Notes under the pieces: model-generated | The model's database searches: none | What the model was told of the DNA's origin: nothing | What the model saw: the letters and a program-made list of their open reading frames with translations, nothing else | Position numbers and translations under genes: made by a program | Assembly: GCA_964019425.1 (NCBI GenBank) | Contig: OZ025824.1 | Coordinates: forward strand, 310,001 to 374,000 | Reading direction: 5' to 3' | DNA length: 64,000 nt | Origin: Flectonema sp. DT1601 | Taxonomy: Eukaryota; Euglenozoa; Diplonemea; Diplonemida; Diplonemidae | Shown here: one piece after another, positions 53,687-63,100 of the stretch | How positions within the stretch are numbered: the first letter of the stretch is position 1 | How the letters are laid out: every line of letters begins with the position of its first letter

Positions 53687-55629
53687 ATTTTATTAATTAA
53701 AAAAGGGAGGAACTGATCAGTATGAAGAGATTTAATGTAAACTGAAGAGAAGAAGAAAAAAAGCACACACACATCTCAAAAAAAATAAATATTTCTTGAG
53801 AACGTAGTATCGGTTGGGGAAGGGGGAACCCCCCAAGAGTTATTCTTTTATATATATATTTTTTTTTTGAATTTGCCCCTTTCGGCTATTCGTCACAAAC
53901 AGTAATACAGTGAAGAGAGAATTCCGTCTTTTTTTCCCCCGCTTCTGTCATATCAAATCTCATAACAATTTCATAGTTAAAGAAGAAAAGAACGGGGGAA
54001 AAAAACCTCTTTTGACGGTAGTATCTCTCTCTATTTTTTTCTTCCTCTCTTGTGACGAAAGGAATTGTGAAACCATCGCAATCTGAAGAATTATTTAAAT
54101 CCCAAAGAGAGAGAGTGCTGGAATCACTGACATCAGGAGATGAATGCGACATATGCATTGTCCTCAGCTTGTTTTTTTTTTTTTTTTTTTTTTGTGGCTT
54201 TTGTCAGAACAACTTTTCTTATAAATAGTTGCAATTAATTTTGTATACTACTGCTATGCATTGTTTAAGGTTAAAAAACAACACAGAGATCTCCGGCTGA
54301 AAGGCATCAGAGATGTCAAGATGAGGTTTCTTACTGTTCAAGAAGACAGCGAGAAATCAAAAAAAAAAAAAAAAGAATTGCATTGTTTTTGTTCTAACGT
54401 AATTAGTAAGTCTTCGGGGCAGAGGATTATTTTACTAGTTTCGACATAAGGCATATTAAATCAATTGTTTTGTAGCCTCAATGCTTCCACTTTGATCGGA
54501 TCACCAGAAGGAAACAAAACTAAAATATCAGAACGCAGCCTCTCAAGAACCACAACAATCAACATCGTTAACATTGTACGATATGCTGACCTGAGTGTGG
54601 GAAAGGCTCAATTTTTTTTTTAAAAAAAAAAGGTGTAAAAAAAAAAAAAAAAAAATGTTTTCAACAACAGATTGAAGCCAATAAATGCTTCACAACACGT
54701 ACACAGTATAGCCTGGCACGGAGCTGTGAGCCATAAAATGATGACATTTGCCAAACTAGAAGAACGGGGGAAATGATAGTCGGAGCTATGAACTGACTAC
54801 CAGTTAATATGTTCTCTCTCTTTATATAAAAAACACCTACTCACATTCAACTAAACAGCTGGTTGACTCAAAGAGGCAATCAGCTGACTGGACTTCGACG
54901 AAAAGAAAATTCCAAAAAAAAAACTGAACTAATTTCAAATGGTTCTATCAAATAACCAATAACAGATGGGGATAAGAGAAGTACTTCTGGATGGAGTGAA
55001 GTTTTTTTTTTTTTTTTTTTTCGAATAGAACAAATAACAATCCCCCCCCTCCTCCCAATAATAATGATTTTTGAAATTTGAATTTCTTTTACCCTGATCA
55101 TTTTCCCTGATATAAAAAAATCCTCTCTAGAAAAAAAACCCAATAAAAATAAAAAATAAAAATAAAGAGGAATAACAAATAAGCACATTATGTGCACCCA
55201 AATAAAAAAATAAAAAAAACAACACTTTATTTGATAACGTATTAATTAGGTCCATCGATACGTAGAAACTGTAAAAAGATCACAACAAGATGTGATCGGA
55301 GAGGGAGCCCCACACTTCAAGACATACACAAGTAGTTACGGAGGAAAAATTCTTTTTCCTCTTCCTGATATTTGACTTCGTTTTTTTTTTAAATTCTTTT
55401 TGAAGTTTTTTTTTTTTTTTTTTCTAAAACCAAAATCGCGGTTGTGACAAAACAAAAAACCAAAAGATGAAAAAAAAGGAGAATGTGGCGTCTTTCAGCA
55501 GACGCCACCAATGGTATCTCCTAGTCGCGTGCAAAGCACAGCGTCACCAGTCTCCACGGTTCTCCAATCAAACGTCGTACGAGTGATCACAGAGTAGCTA
55601 ATAACAATCACCAATAGCAGACTATGTGA
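53687..55629. other. Long spacer upstream of the aspartic-protease-like gene
   Basis: About 1.9 kb with T-runs at 54173-54193, 55003-55021 and 55406-55423 and A-runs at 54360-54374 and 54638-54655. A 90-codon minus-strand frame with ATG at 54158 is possible but has low-complexity, unconvincing residues. Two inverted repeats occur at 55278-55297 (GATCACA..TGTGATC) and 55485-55508. No supported gene. Confidence 0.6.
55485..55508 (-). other. Perfect 9-bp stem-loop downstream of COX10
   Basis: GTGGCGTCT and AGACGCCAC separated by six bases. It lies about 120 bp past the COX10 stop codon, so it may sit in the 3' UTR. Being GC-rich in an AT-rich spacer makes it stand out. Confidence 0.5.
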
Positions 55630-55778
55630 TCATTCGGTTGCCATTGGACAAAGAAATTTGGGAGAAATAGCAAGATCAATTGAATCACAGTGAAACAAGA
55701 ACAGTACTAAAATAATTGGTAAGTACGCAATGCTGATGAGGAAGAGCTTACGAGCGTGGCGGAGAGGTGTCTGTTTGG

Positions 55779-55809
<31 letters not shown>

Positions 55810-56707
55810 TAACCTCGAATACTAAATAAGAAAATTAACAATCATAACATACCTGCATGAACTCATACGACGCGTAAGTCATGAATGATCCCATCGCCGC
55901 AGCTTCCATTGCAAACAACGGAGATGCGATTCCAAAGTACAGCGGCATTACTGTAGTTGCTGCTGTCATGTAGCATGAGTATCTAAGTGAAAAGATTCCT
56001 GCTTTCTTAGTGTCAATATGAGAAAGCATTTTGAAACCAGCTGCTTGATAATCTCTTCTATTTAAATAACACAAGGATAAAAAGTGAGGAATTTGCCAAA
56101 GGTATAACAGCGATGCAAGGAATATTGATGTTGGAGACATGATGCTGGCTCCTGCTGCAGCACAACCCATCACTGGGGGGATGGCACCAACAACTGCACC
56201 AACCCAAGTATTTAACCAATGTTCTCTTTTCATTGGTGTGTATCCATGAACATATAATCCCCAACAAGCGACGCCTAATGCTGCTGCCATGGGGTCGACA
56301 GCATACAACATCACAGTTCCTGTTGTTACCTGAGCTGTTGCAGTTCGACGAGCTTCTTCGGGTGTGACATCTCCGGTTACGATTGGTCTTCTGTTGGTAC
56401 GTTTCATTAGTTTATCAAAGTCTCTTTCAGCGACCTGATTAAAAGTATTGGCAGACATGCTCTGAAGGAATGTTCCCGTGAATAACGCAGCGTGTGCGAC
56501 ACTCACAATTGGACCTCCAGCAGCTGCGAAACCCGCACTCGCAGTAAATGCAACCAATCCGGTCAATTTTACTTTCCCCAAAACACTGTAATCCCGAATA
56601 ACTTTACCAAAATCTTTAACTTCGCTAACTCCTCCCAGGATGGTGCGAGGGGAGCTACTATTCCAACGGCATGACCGGACACCTCGTACTCCAACTGTCT
56701 TCAACAT
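55630..56707 (-). CDS. COX10: Protoheme IX farnesyltransferase (heme O synthase)
   Basis: Converts heme B to heme O in the mitochondrial inner membrane for cytochrome c oxidase. Two exons: 56707-55853 and 55770-55630, with an 82-bp phase-0 intron (GTATGT..CAG) containing a long A-run (sense strand). The protein is about 331 aa. The start is the ATG at 56707 (MLKTVGVRGVRSCRWNSSSPR), a basic presequence fit for mitochondria. Family motifs are all present: NTFNQVAERDFDKLMKRTNRRPI, YTPMKREHWLNTWVGAVVGAIPPVMG, LWQIPHFLSLCYLNRRDYQAAG, and in exon 2 TPLRHARKLFLISIAYLPI, the expected last helix. Without exon 2 the reading frame would stop five codons into the intron. Confidence 0.95.
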
Positions 56708-57897
56708 GTTGTGATCGGTCTTCTGATCATCACCCTGGTGAGTTGTTATTATTAATAAATATATTAAATAAATCATAACAGTACTTGATCATTTGTAAAT
56801 GAAACAAACAAAAAAAAAAAAGAAGAAGAACATAAATCAGATTTAATCTGATCGACATCTTTAATAAATAATAATTATTATGGTTATTTCTCAAAATTAA
56901 AAAAAAGAGAGAAAAAAAATATGCTATTTTCTCAAAAACCGAAAGGAAATGATCACCATGCCTCCTTTGCGTTATGAAGACTTGGAAAAAGAACAACAAT
57001 ACCCATTCTGATAACTGCCTCTATACTTTGTTGATCACAGACAGTACTACTGAACAATCAGATAACATTTGACGTAGCCTTTAACCTTGAATTGTTTCTT
57101 TTCCGACTTCATCTGTGCAAAACAAAAACAAAAAAAAAACTCTCGCTGGTAATTTCATTTGATAAAGACACAACTCACATTGTTTTGTCAGGTGTTTTTT
57201 GAGGGTTTATCAAAAGTAATATAAAATAAAAAAAAAAGAATTGGCAAAAATTCACTTTTTACTTTTTTACTTCACACTTTTGTTTTTGTTTGTGCGCAAC
57301 CCGGTACAAAATCCTAATTAAGGAGAATAGGTTAGTTACGCTGCCACAATTCTCTTTCTACCGAACAACGGGTTTGTAGGTACAAAAATAATAAATAAAA
57401 CCAGTAACAGAAAATAAATTTAAAAAAAAAAAAAAGATCGTTGACGTACAGATAGTCGATATCCTTCTATGATGGGAAGACGACGTAGCAACTACAGCTG
57501 AAGGCCATAGTTGACTTCTTGAAGCGCCCTATTAGATTGAGCAGGTGTTTTGATGATTTTTTATCTTCATAACTGTTTGATAACAACCTTGGTGGACTCT
57601 GGATGTCTGAGTTGGGCTTTTTTCTTACAAATACTGCCTGCCAACGTTTTCTAACTACGAGGGGGGGGGTTAACAGTTTGATTTTTATACGTAAAACACA
57701 AATGTAATATGTTCTTATAAGATAACACTTTTGATCTAAACAGGAGAGGGAACAACAAAATCAACGATCATCATAATGCCACATGGGAGTCGTAAAAATC
57801 AACGACAATAAATAAAAACAGTTAGGGAAGTTAGGATAAATACAGAAAGGTGGAAGCCAAAAAAAAAAAAGATAGTAATCGGAGGTAGAGAAGATTT

Positions 57898-57930
<33 letters not shown>

Positions 57931-58138
57931 ATTTATCATATCATTTTGATTTGCTGTTCTCAATTAGACAGCGTCTTCTAAGGATCTTCTCGGATTTGAT
58001 CCATCCTCTGGAGACGAACATTAAGAACTTTATCAAACTTGTTTTGGGTATTGGCAATGCGTCACTGATATACGCAGAAGTAATCCATATCTTGTTGTTA
58101 AGGATTATTTCGTAAATTCGTAAGGTAGTTTGTCTTGT
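56708..58138. other. Spacer between COX10 and the HLS1-like gene
   Basis: About 1.4 kb. It contains a dispersed repeat copy (57661-57705), A-runs (57421-57434, 57859-57869) and a T-run (57899-57926). Downstream of the HLS1-like stop, the same reading frame stays open for 65 more codons (58138-57941). No separate gene is supported. Confidence 0.6.
57661..57705. repeat. GGGGGGTTA-containing dispersed repeat, copy 2
   Basis: Matches 45168-45212 in order and most bases: G-run, TTAAC, GTTTGATTT, TACGTAAAA, CAAATGTA. The two copies are 12.5 kb apart, in the same orientation. Confidence 0.6.
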
Positions 58139-59389
58139 TTACAGATCCCTCGGATCGTGGAAGTTTAAAGAGTTCAAGGGACTAATTTCTTGTCCGTCAC
58201 GTGACTTTCCATAGAACTTTGTTCTGAATTTTGAGTAACCGAAACTATCTCTGAGAGGATGGTTAACATCCAAGTTACAAATAGCAACAATAAATCCATC
58301 TTTCTTTGCGTATGAGAGAGCGTACTTGTGAACCCGTTCTAAGTATTCCTTTCCTCGAGGTCCCTTACAGAATGGAGCAAATAAACGTCCACGTAGTTTA
58401 GTATCGTTACCCCTAAGACGTGGTTTCAAGAAGGTAAAAAGTCTAACTGCGGTCAGAAGACAAAACCCAAGTGCCAATGTCCCCACAGCTGATCCTGCCA
58501 TACAGCTGTATGACGAGGTTGAAGAAGCTGTGAAGAAACACCGAGCACATGAAATAACAGCTGCAGCAAGAGAACTAAATCCTAGTAACTGAACAAAAGG
58601 ATTGGCCCAAATCCAGGTAGGAAAAAGTACTTTTGTAACACAGAAAGATGTTAGACCACCGCCATCCCACAAACTCATTCCCGCTGATGAGATCCCATCA
58701 TTGAGCATCAGTGATCTAATAAAATACGGTGAATTAAATAAAGGTAATCCGTCAGTAAGGGCAAAGTCTTCCTTACTTGAATCCCAGTTCTCGGTGTACC
58801 ATGAGAATGCTTCCCCTGCGTCATTAGTCTCCATGAAATCATCACACTTAGTAATGTCTAGTTCGAATGCTAATATAACAGTTGCTGGAGATCTTACGCT
58901 GATTAGTTTGAATTGTTGTTTTTCGTACAGGCAAATCGCTTTTGCATTATCATCGTTGACAGTCAAATAGAGGAAATCAGCATTGTGAGCACCCCATGAC
59001 AGTTGTTCTGCTGCTGTTGATAAGATGGTTCCAAGACGCTTTCTCTGATGCCTACCAGATATTCTCAGGTCGAATATGTATCCGAGCTTTACCTTTTTCT
59101 CATTGAGAAAAACTTCTTTGAACGCAACGCAGATCGCGCCGGCGACGCTCTTATCGTTCAGGTCCTCCACTACTAAGACTTCGTATTCTCCGTATTGACT
59201 TGCTTTACAAATAAAACTCTTTTTGTGGATGAAGTTTCCGTCAAAAAAAATCTTTCTGCCGCCCATAGATCCAGTCCTTTCTAAATCCTTACAACCATCA
59301 TCATCTCTCGGCTCATATTTTCTCAAAACTAAGTTTTCTCGTTTCCACATAATCTTCTCATCTATAGAAAGGTTTATTTCGTTACACAT
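58139..59389 (-). CDS. HOOKLESS1-like GNAT N-acetyltransferase
   Basis: 416 aa, single exon, ATG at 59389. It follows the layout of plant HOOKLESS1: N-terminal VLRKYEPRDDDGCKDLERTG, a GNAT acetyl-CoA core (LGYIFDLRISGRHQRKRLGTIL, then FLYLTVNDDNAKAICLYEKQQFKLI), a long C-terminal domain and the ending FHDPRDL, equivalent to the plant FVDPREF. Residues about 255-335 contain two hydrophobic stretches (VQLLGFSSLAAAVISCARCF and GSAVGTLALGFCLLTAVRLF) that may be membrane hairpins; I cannot say whether the protein is membrane-bound. Plant HLS1 acts in nuclear growth control, possibly by histone acetylation. The role here is unknown. Confidence 0.8.
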   Translation of the reverse strand: MCNEINLSIDEKIMWKRENLVLRKYEPRDDDGCKDLERTGSMGGRKIFFDGNFIHKKSFICKASQYGEYEVLVVEDLNDKSVAGAICVAFKEVFLNEKKVKLGYIFDLRISGRHQRKRLGTILSTAAEQLSWGAHNADFLYLTVNDDNAKAICLYEKQQFKLISVRSPATVILAFELDITKCDDFMETNDAGEAFSWYTENWDSSKEDFALTDGLPLFNSPYFIRSLMLNDGISSAGMSLWDGGGLTSFCVTKVLFPTWIWANPFVQLLGFSSLAAAVISCARCFFTASSTSSYSCMAGSAVGTLALGFCLLTAVRLFTFLKPRLRGNDTKLRGRLFAPFCKGPRGKEYLERVHKYALSYAKKDGFIVAICNLDVNHPLRDSFGYSKFRTKFYGKSRDGQEISPLNSLNFHDPRDL

Positions 59390-59947
59390 TATTTTCCTTT
59401 TTTTTTTTCCTGATGAAACAATAAAAAAAAAGAATTTTCAAATCATCCGTTAAAAAAAAACTTATTACAAAAGTTTTCCTCTGCAAACGACTAAGCTATA
59501 CAGATCGTTAACTTAGAGTACCCTATTAAAATGAACGCCTATGGACACGCACAATATGAGAATAAATTATTTTAAGAAAGATGCAAGCTGTCCACCTGTT
59601 TGGTGGTTACTTCACAAAAAGGAACCCGTCGAGTAGAGACCTTTCACCAACAAATCTCTTGGATGGAGTCATTAAGAACGGTCCAAAAAAAAATCGCTCG
59701 CACGCTACGACAGAAAACACACGGAATAAAAAAAAAAAAAAAAAAGAAACAAAGCGAAACTAAACAGCAAACAAACAAAAAAAAAAAATTGTATTAAAAA
59801 GAAAAACCACTCTAACGGTCTACTTCACAACCAAAAAAATAGAATTGACTGACTTTGGTCAACTCGTTCTGTCTGCCTTGACACTAAACTTTTAAGCGCA
59901 AAAACAATAATATTACTAATACAATTCCATCATGATATACGATAGGG

Positions 59948-59980
<33 letters not shown>

Positions 59981-60539
59981 TCCACAAACTGAATAATGAA
60001 TCAACCCCTATATTGAAATCCACTAACCAAAGCGGTATTTTCAAAACACCGATATCATTCGGGCGATGGGGAAGTGGTTTGGGAGGGAGATAGCATTCGA
60101 TTATAACAACGTAAACGATAATATTATTTTTAAGATAACACACAGCCGATGATAACTATAATAATAAGATTGAGAAGTCAGAAAAAAAAACAGCATCCAA
60201 ATAGCTGCTTAGAGCAGACCCAAATTCATTCTGCAAGTGAACTAAAGCGACCTTCTGACAGTTTCTGTCAAAATGCATTGCAACAAACAATAATCATCAC
60301 GAAAGAAGCAATTTGTATGATATTTTGAATGTAAAGAAAGCATACGATTCGATCCCCTGGCAACACTGCCATCCCACACTAAGTTCATAGTGACCAGCAG
60401 TGTGTTAATGATGTCTGACACACGTTGCATCTTTTTGAAACAATGTACATCAAAATCAAAATCAGATAACAAAAAACACCGATAAGACAAATAAAAAAAC
60501 AAACAGCGGAAAAAAAAAAGAAAAGAAAAAAAAAAAGCT
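59390..60539. other. Spacer 3' of the UNC93-like gene
   Basis: About 1.15 kb without a supported gene. It has A-runs (59729-59745, 59947-59974) and a 51-bp exact copy of UNC93-like coding sequence at 60457-60507. Confidence 0.65.
60457..60507. repeat. 51-bp duplicate of UNC93-like coding DNA
   Basis: Identical to 60684-60734, which encodes part of the last membrane helix of the UNC93-like protein. The copy lies just past the stop codon of the gene in the same orientation, 227 bp away. Confidence 0.9.
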
Positions 60540-61889
60540 CTATTCGAGCTCTTGCGGCTCCTCTACATCTACATTGGGTTCCATGTCTCTAGTTACAAAA
60601 GCAGTATGTATTGACGATACTTGATACATGTTTAGTTTACTGTCAATCGCATTCCTTGGAGAGGATGTGTCTGACAAATATACCAAAATCAGATAACAAA
60701 AAACACCGATAAGACAAATAAAAAAACAAACAGCCGCCACATCAGACCTGTCTTGACCTACAAAGGCTCCATAGGCGATGGTTGAAGCAAGACCAGAATG
60801 GAGCTTTAGATTAGCAAAAGCAGGTGCAGGGTCATCATGCCATATATCAGCAAAAACAGCCATGCAGGTGCCTTGCCAAACAGTATTTCCAATTCCGTAT
60901 AAAATAAATAACACTGCCAAGGAAAAAATATCAGTTGGTGACACGAACCACATTACTAAATATATAACAGAATAACAGAATCCACCGAAAACCATAATTA
61001 CTGACCTACCGTGAACCATGTAATTAGAAAAACGCGAAAGAGGATAGGCAAAAGCCGCAGCAACAAACCCCGAAGTCGCATACATATATCCAACAAAGTG
61101 TTTTCCATGAGAATCACTTGTCATTGGAGTCATTAAAACAGGAAAATAAGCCGCAGTCACACCAAAACACACATTAGTAGGAATCAACAACACCATCCTG
61201 GCGTCGGATAATTTCTTCACAGTCGCTAACAAAGTTTCCTTAAGTGTTGGAGGCTCAGCTGTAGGAGGTGTGGACATCGGTAATATAGTACACATCGAAA
61301 GAGTACATATCACAGCAAGTGCCGTATAAACTGAATAAACAGCAACAGTTGGGTCCTTCACATTTGACTGTAGGATGACCGATGAAACAAGTTTGCAAAG
61401 CGCCAATGCGAATGGGAAGATTCCAGCGAAGATACCTGAAAACAGTCCAATGGCGTCTTTAACAGTAACTCCGAGTTGGGGATTTTCAAAGTAAGTTGCT
61501 TCTGAATAATGAATCGCATTCATTGTGAAGTAAGCACCCTGAGCTGTCCAAAGTATCGATCCTAATATTCCACTGACGCATGCAGCGAATACTAAAACAG
61601 TTTGTGTTGGACTTATGAAACTAGCAGCGAATAAACACCATCCGAGAAGACCAATTACAAGACTTCTTTTCAATCCCAAGTGAAATGTTGATGCTGGAGC
61701 TACGAGGGTACCAACACAAAACGCTGCGTACAACACTTGTCCAGTTAAGGCATTCAAGTCCTCGTCAACCAATGCCGCAGACACTGCTAATATCGCTGCT
61801 ACTGCTCCTTCTGCCCATGCGAATGATAATGACATAAATAAACCATTTATCAACAACTTCCTCGACGTGTACTGCCCTCGGGCTACCAT
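60540..61889 (-). CDS. UNC93-like major facilitator superfamily membrane protein
   Basis: 449 aa from the ATG at 61889 (MVARGQYTSRKLLINGLFMSLSF). The open frame continues 33 bp upstream, but a TTATTACAG acceptor-like site 8 bp before this ATG suggests a 5' intron there. About 11-12 transmembrane helices are visible. The GSILWTAQGAYFTMNA segment matches the conserved GxxxWxGQG motif of UNC93/Ion_channel MFS proteins, and GIGNTVWQGTCMAVFADIW is the matching C-half motif. Family members act as membrane regulators or transporters; the substrate is not predictable. The cytosolic tail is acidic (VDVEEPQELE). Confidence 0.82.
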   Translation of the reverse strand: MVARGQYTSRKLLINGLFMSLSFAWAEGAVAAILAVSAALVDEDLNALTGQVLYAAFCVGTLVAPASTFHLGLKRSLVIGLLGWCLFAASFISPTQTVLVFAACVSGILGSILWTAQGAYFTMNAIHYSEATYFENPQLGVTVKDAIGLFSGIFAGIFPFALALCKLVSSVILQSNVKDPTVAVYSVYTALAVICTLSMCTILPMSTPPTAEPPTLKETLLATVKKLSDARMVLLIPTNVCFGVTAAYFPVLMTPMTSDSHGKHFVGYMYATSGFVAAAFAYPLSRFSNYMVHGRSVIMVFGGFCYSVIYLVMWFVSPTDIFSLAVLFILYGIGNTVWQGTCMAVFADIWHDDPAPAFANLKLHSGLASTIAYGAFVGQDRSDVAAVCFFICLIGVFCYLILVYLSDTSSPRNAIDSKLNMYQVSSIHTAFVTRDMEPNVDVEEPQELE

Positions 61890-62050
61890 CTTCTTGACTG
61901 TAATAAATAAGTTAAATAACAACCTCGTCTACAAGTTGTGTCTTCACGAGAGATGAGAACACACATCTCTCAATAGTTAGGTTGTTGAACTCCATCGTTT
62001 TTTTATTTTTTTGTTTTATTTTCCCCTCCCCCAATATAAAATATAGAACA

Positions 62051-62953
62051 TCACAGGGAAGTATTCAGTAGCCTGGATCTGGTTTCTTCAAATATTGCCA
62101 TGGTGAGGGCTGCTTGTGGTCCTGCGAATAACGCTCTCGCACCAACACCCCTGAATAAAGCTTTCCATCCATCTTCTTTTATAATAGAAGAAAGGCCAAC
62201 TCTCATTGAGGGATAATTGTATGAAAATTGTTTTGAAATCTCTCCATTTGCAGCGTGAGAACGTTGGACTTGAAGACGAAGCTTAACCAGATCCAAAGGA
62301 TTGGTTATGGCTGCAGCTAAAGAACTTGCCAACCCACCACAAATCAGTCCGTCAATCCCAGAGACTGCTCGGGATTGACCAGACGTATCTTTTCCTTTTA
62401 TTATTAAAACACCAGTTTTCAGTTGTTCGTAAAACAGAAAATGAAAAGCACTAAACGGACCAAAGCTAGCCAGAGTAGATAAATATCCTTTATAAAGTCC
62501 TCGAATGCCTTCTAACTTTGATACAGTTTGTATAGCGTGAATTGAATTTAAGTATCTTCCAGAAACAGTCTTTCCTTGAACTTGAAGTCGTTCTTTAATA
62601 ACGTCAATTGGTACCCACAGAGAACACGAAACGGTCTCTGCCATGAAACCTGACATAAAATCAGGTAAAAATCTCATGTTGTCACCTAAACCCGCTTTGG
62701 CTAAAATTTTTTTCGAATATTCATATGTGCTTAGATATAGACATCCCGCAGGTGCACTGCCCACAGCTGCGATTCCAATGCCTCTGTACAGGCCTCCGAT
62801 TCCTTCTGTTTTCCAGATGTGTGAGAAACACGTCTTTAAGTTCATTCCAATCCCACTCTGCGTTGACTGAATTCTAGCCTTACAAGTGTCAATAGGGTGG
62901 CAGCATATTCGCGAAATAAAACCAGCTGTGCAGCTCGAAATAGCTATTTCCAT
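62051..62953 (-). CDS. Mitochondrial carrier family (SLC25) protein
   Basis: 300 aa, single exon, ATG at 62953, the usual length. Three repeats of about 100 residues each carry the signature Px[DE]xx[KR]: HPIDTCKAR (about 18-26), VPIDVIKER (about 113-121) and NPLDLVKLR (about 217-225). Glycine-rich second-half motifs such as GIGGLYRGIGI and GIRGLYKGY follow. It is an inner-membrane solute carrier. Substrate contact residues cannot be assigned with confidence; the SAM/iron-type branches are possible by overall look only. Confidence 0.93.
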   Translation of the reverse strand: MEIAISSCTAGFISRICCHPIDTCKARIQSTQSGIGMNLKTCFSHIWKTEGIGGLYRGIGIAAVGSAPAGCLYLSTYEYSKKILAKAGLGDNMRFLPDFMSGFMAETVSCSLWVPIDVIKERLQVQGKTVSGRYLNSIHAIQTVSKLEGIRGLYKGYLSTLASFGPFSAFHFLFYEQLKTGVLIIKGKDTSGQSRAVSGIDGLICGGLASSLAAAITNPLDLVKLRLQVQRSHAANGEISKQFSYNYPSMRVGLSSIIKEDGWKALFRGVGARALFAGPQAALTMAIFEETRSRLLNTSL

Positions 62954-63100
62954 ATTGTTTATTTATTATTATTATTACTTCGCAAAGTAAATTCGTGCCC
63001 AACTGTTATTTTATTTTATTTCATTTTTTTTTTTGAAGAATAACATAGTAATAAATTCCTTTTTACAGCTTATCAACAAACACAACTAATGAAAACAAAT

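Noticed and set aside
53886-54158. 90-codon minus-strand open frame with ATG
   Set aside because: Low-complexity composition, no recognisable domain and no promoter signal; not listed as a gene.
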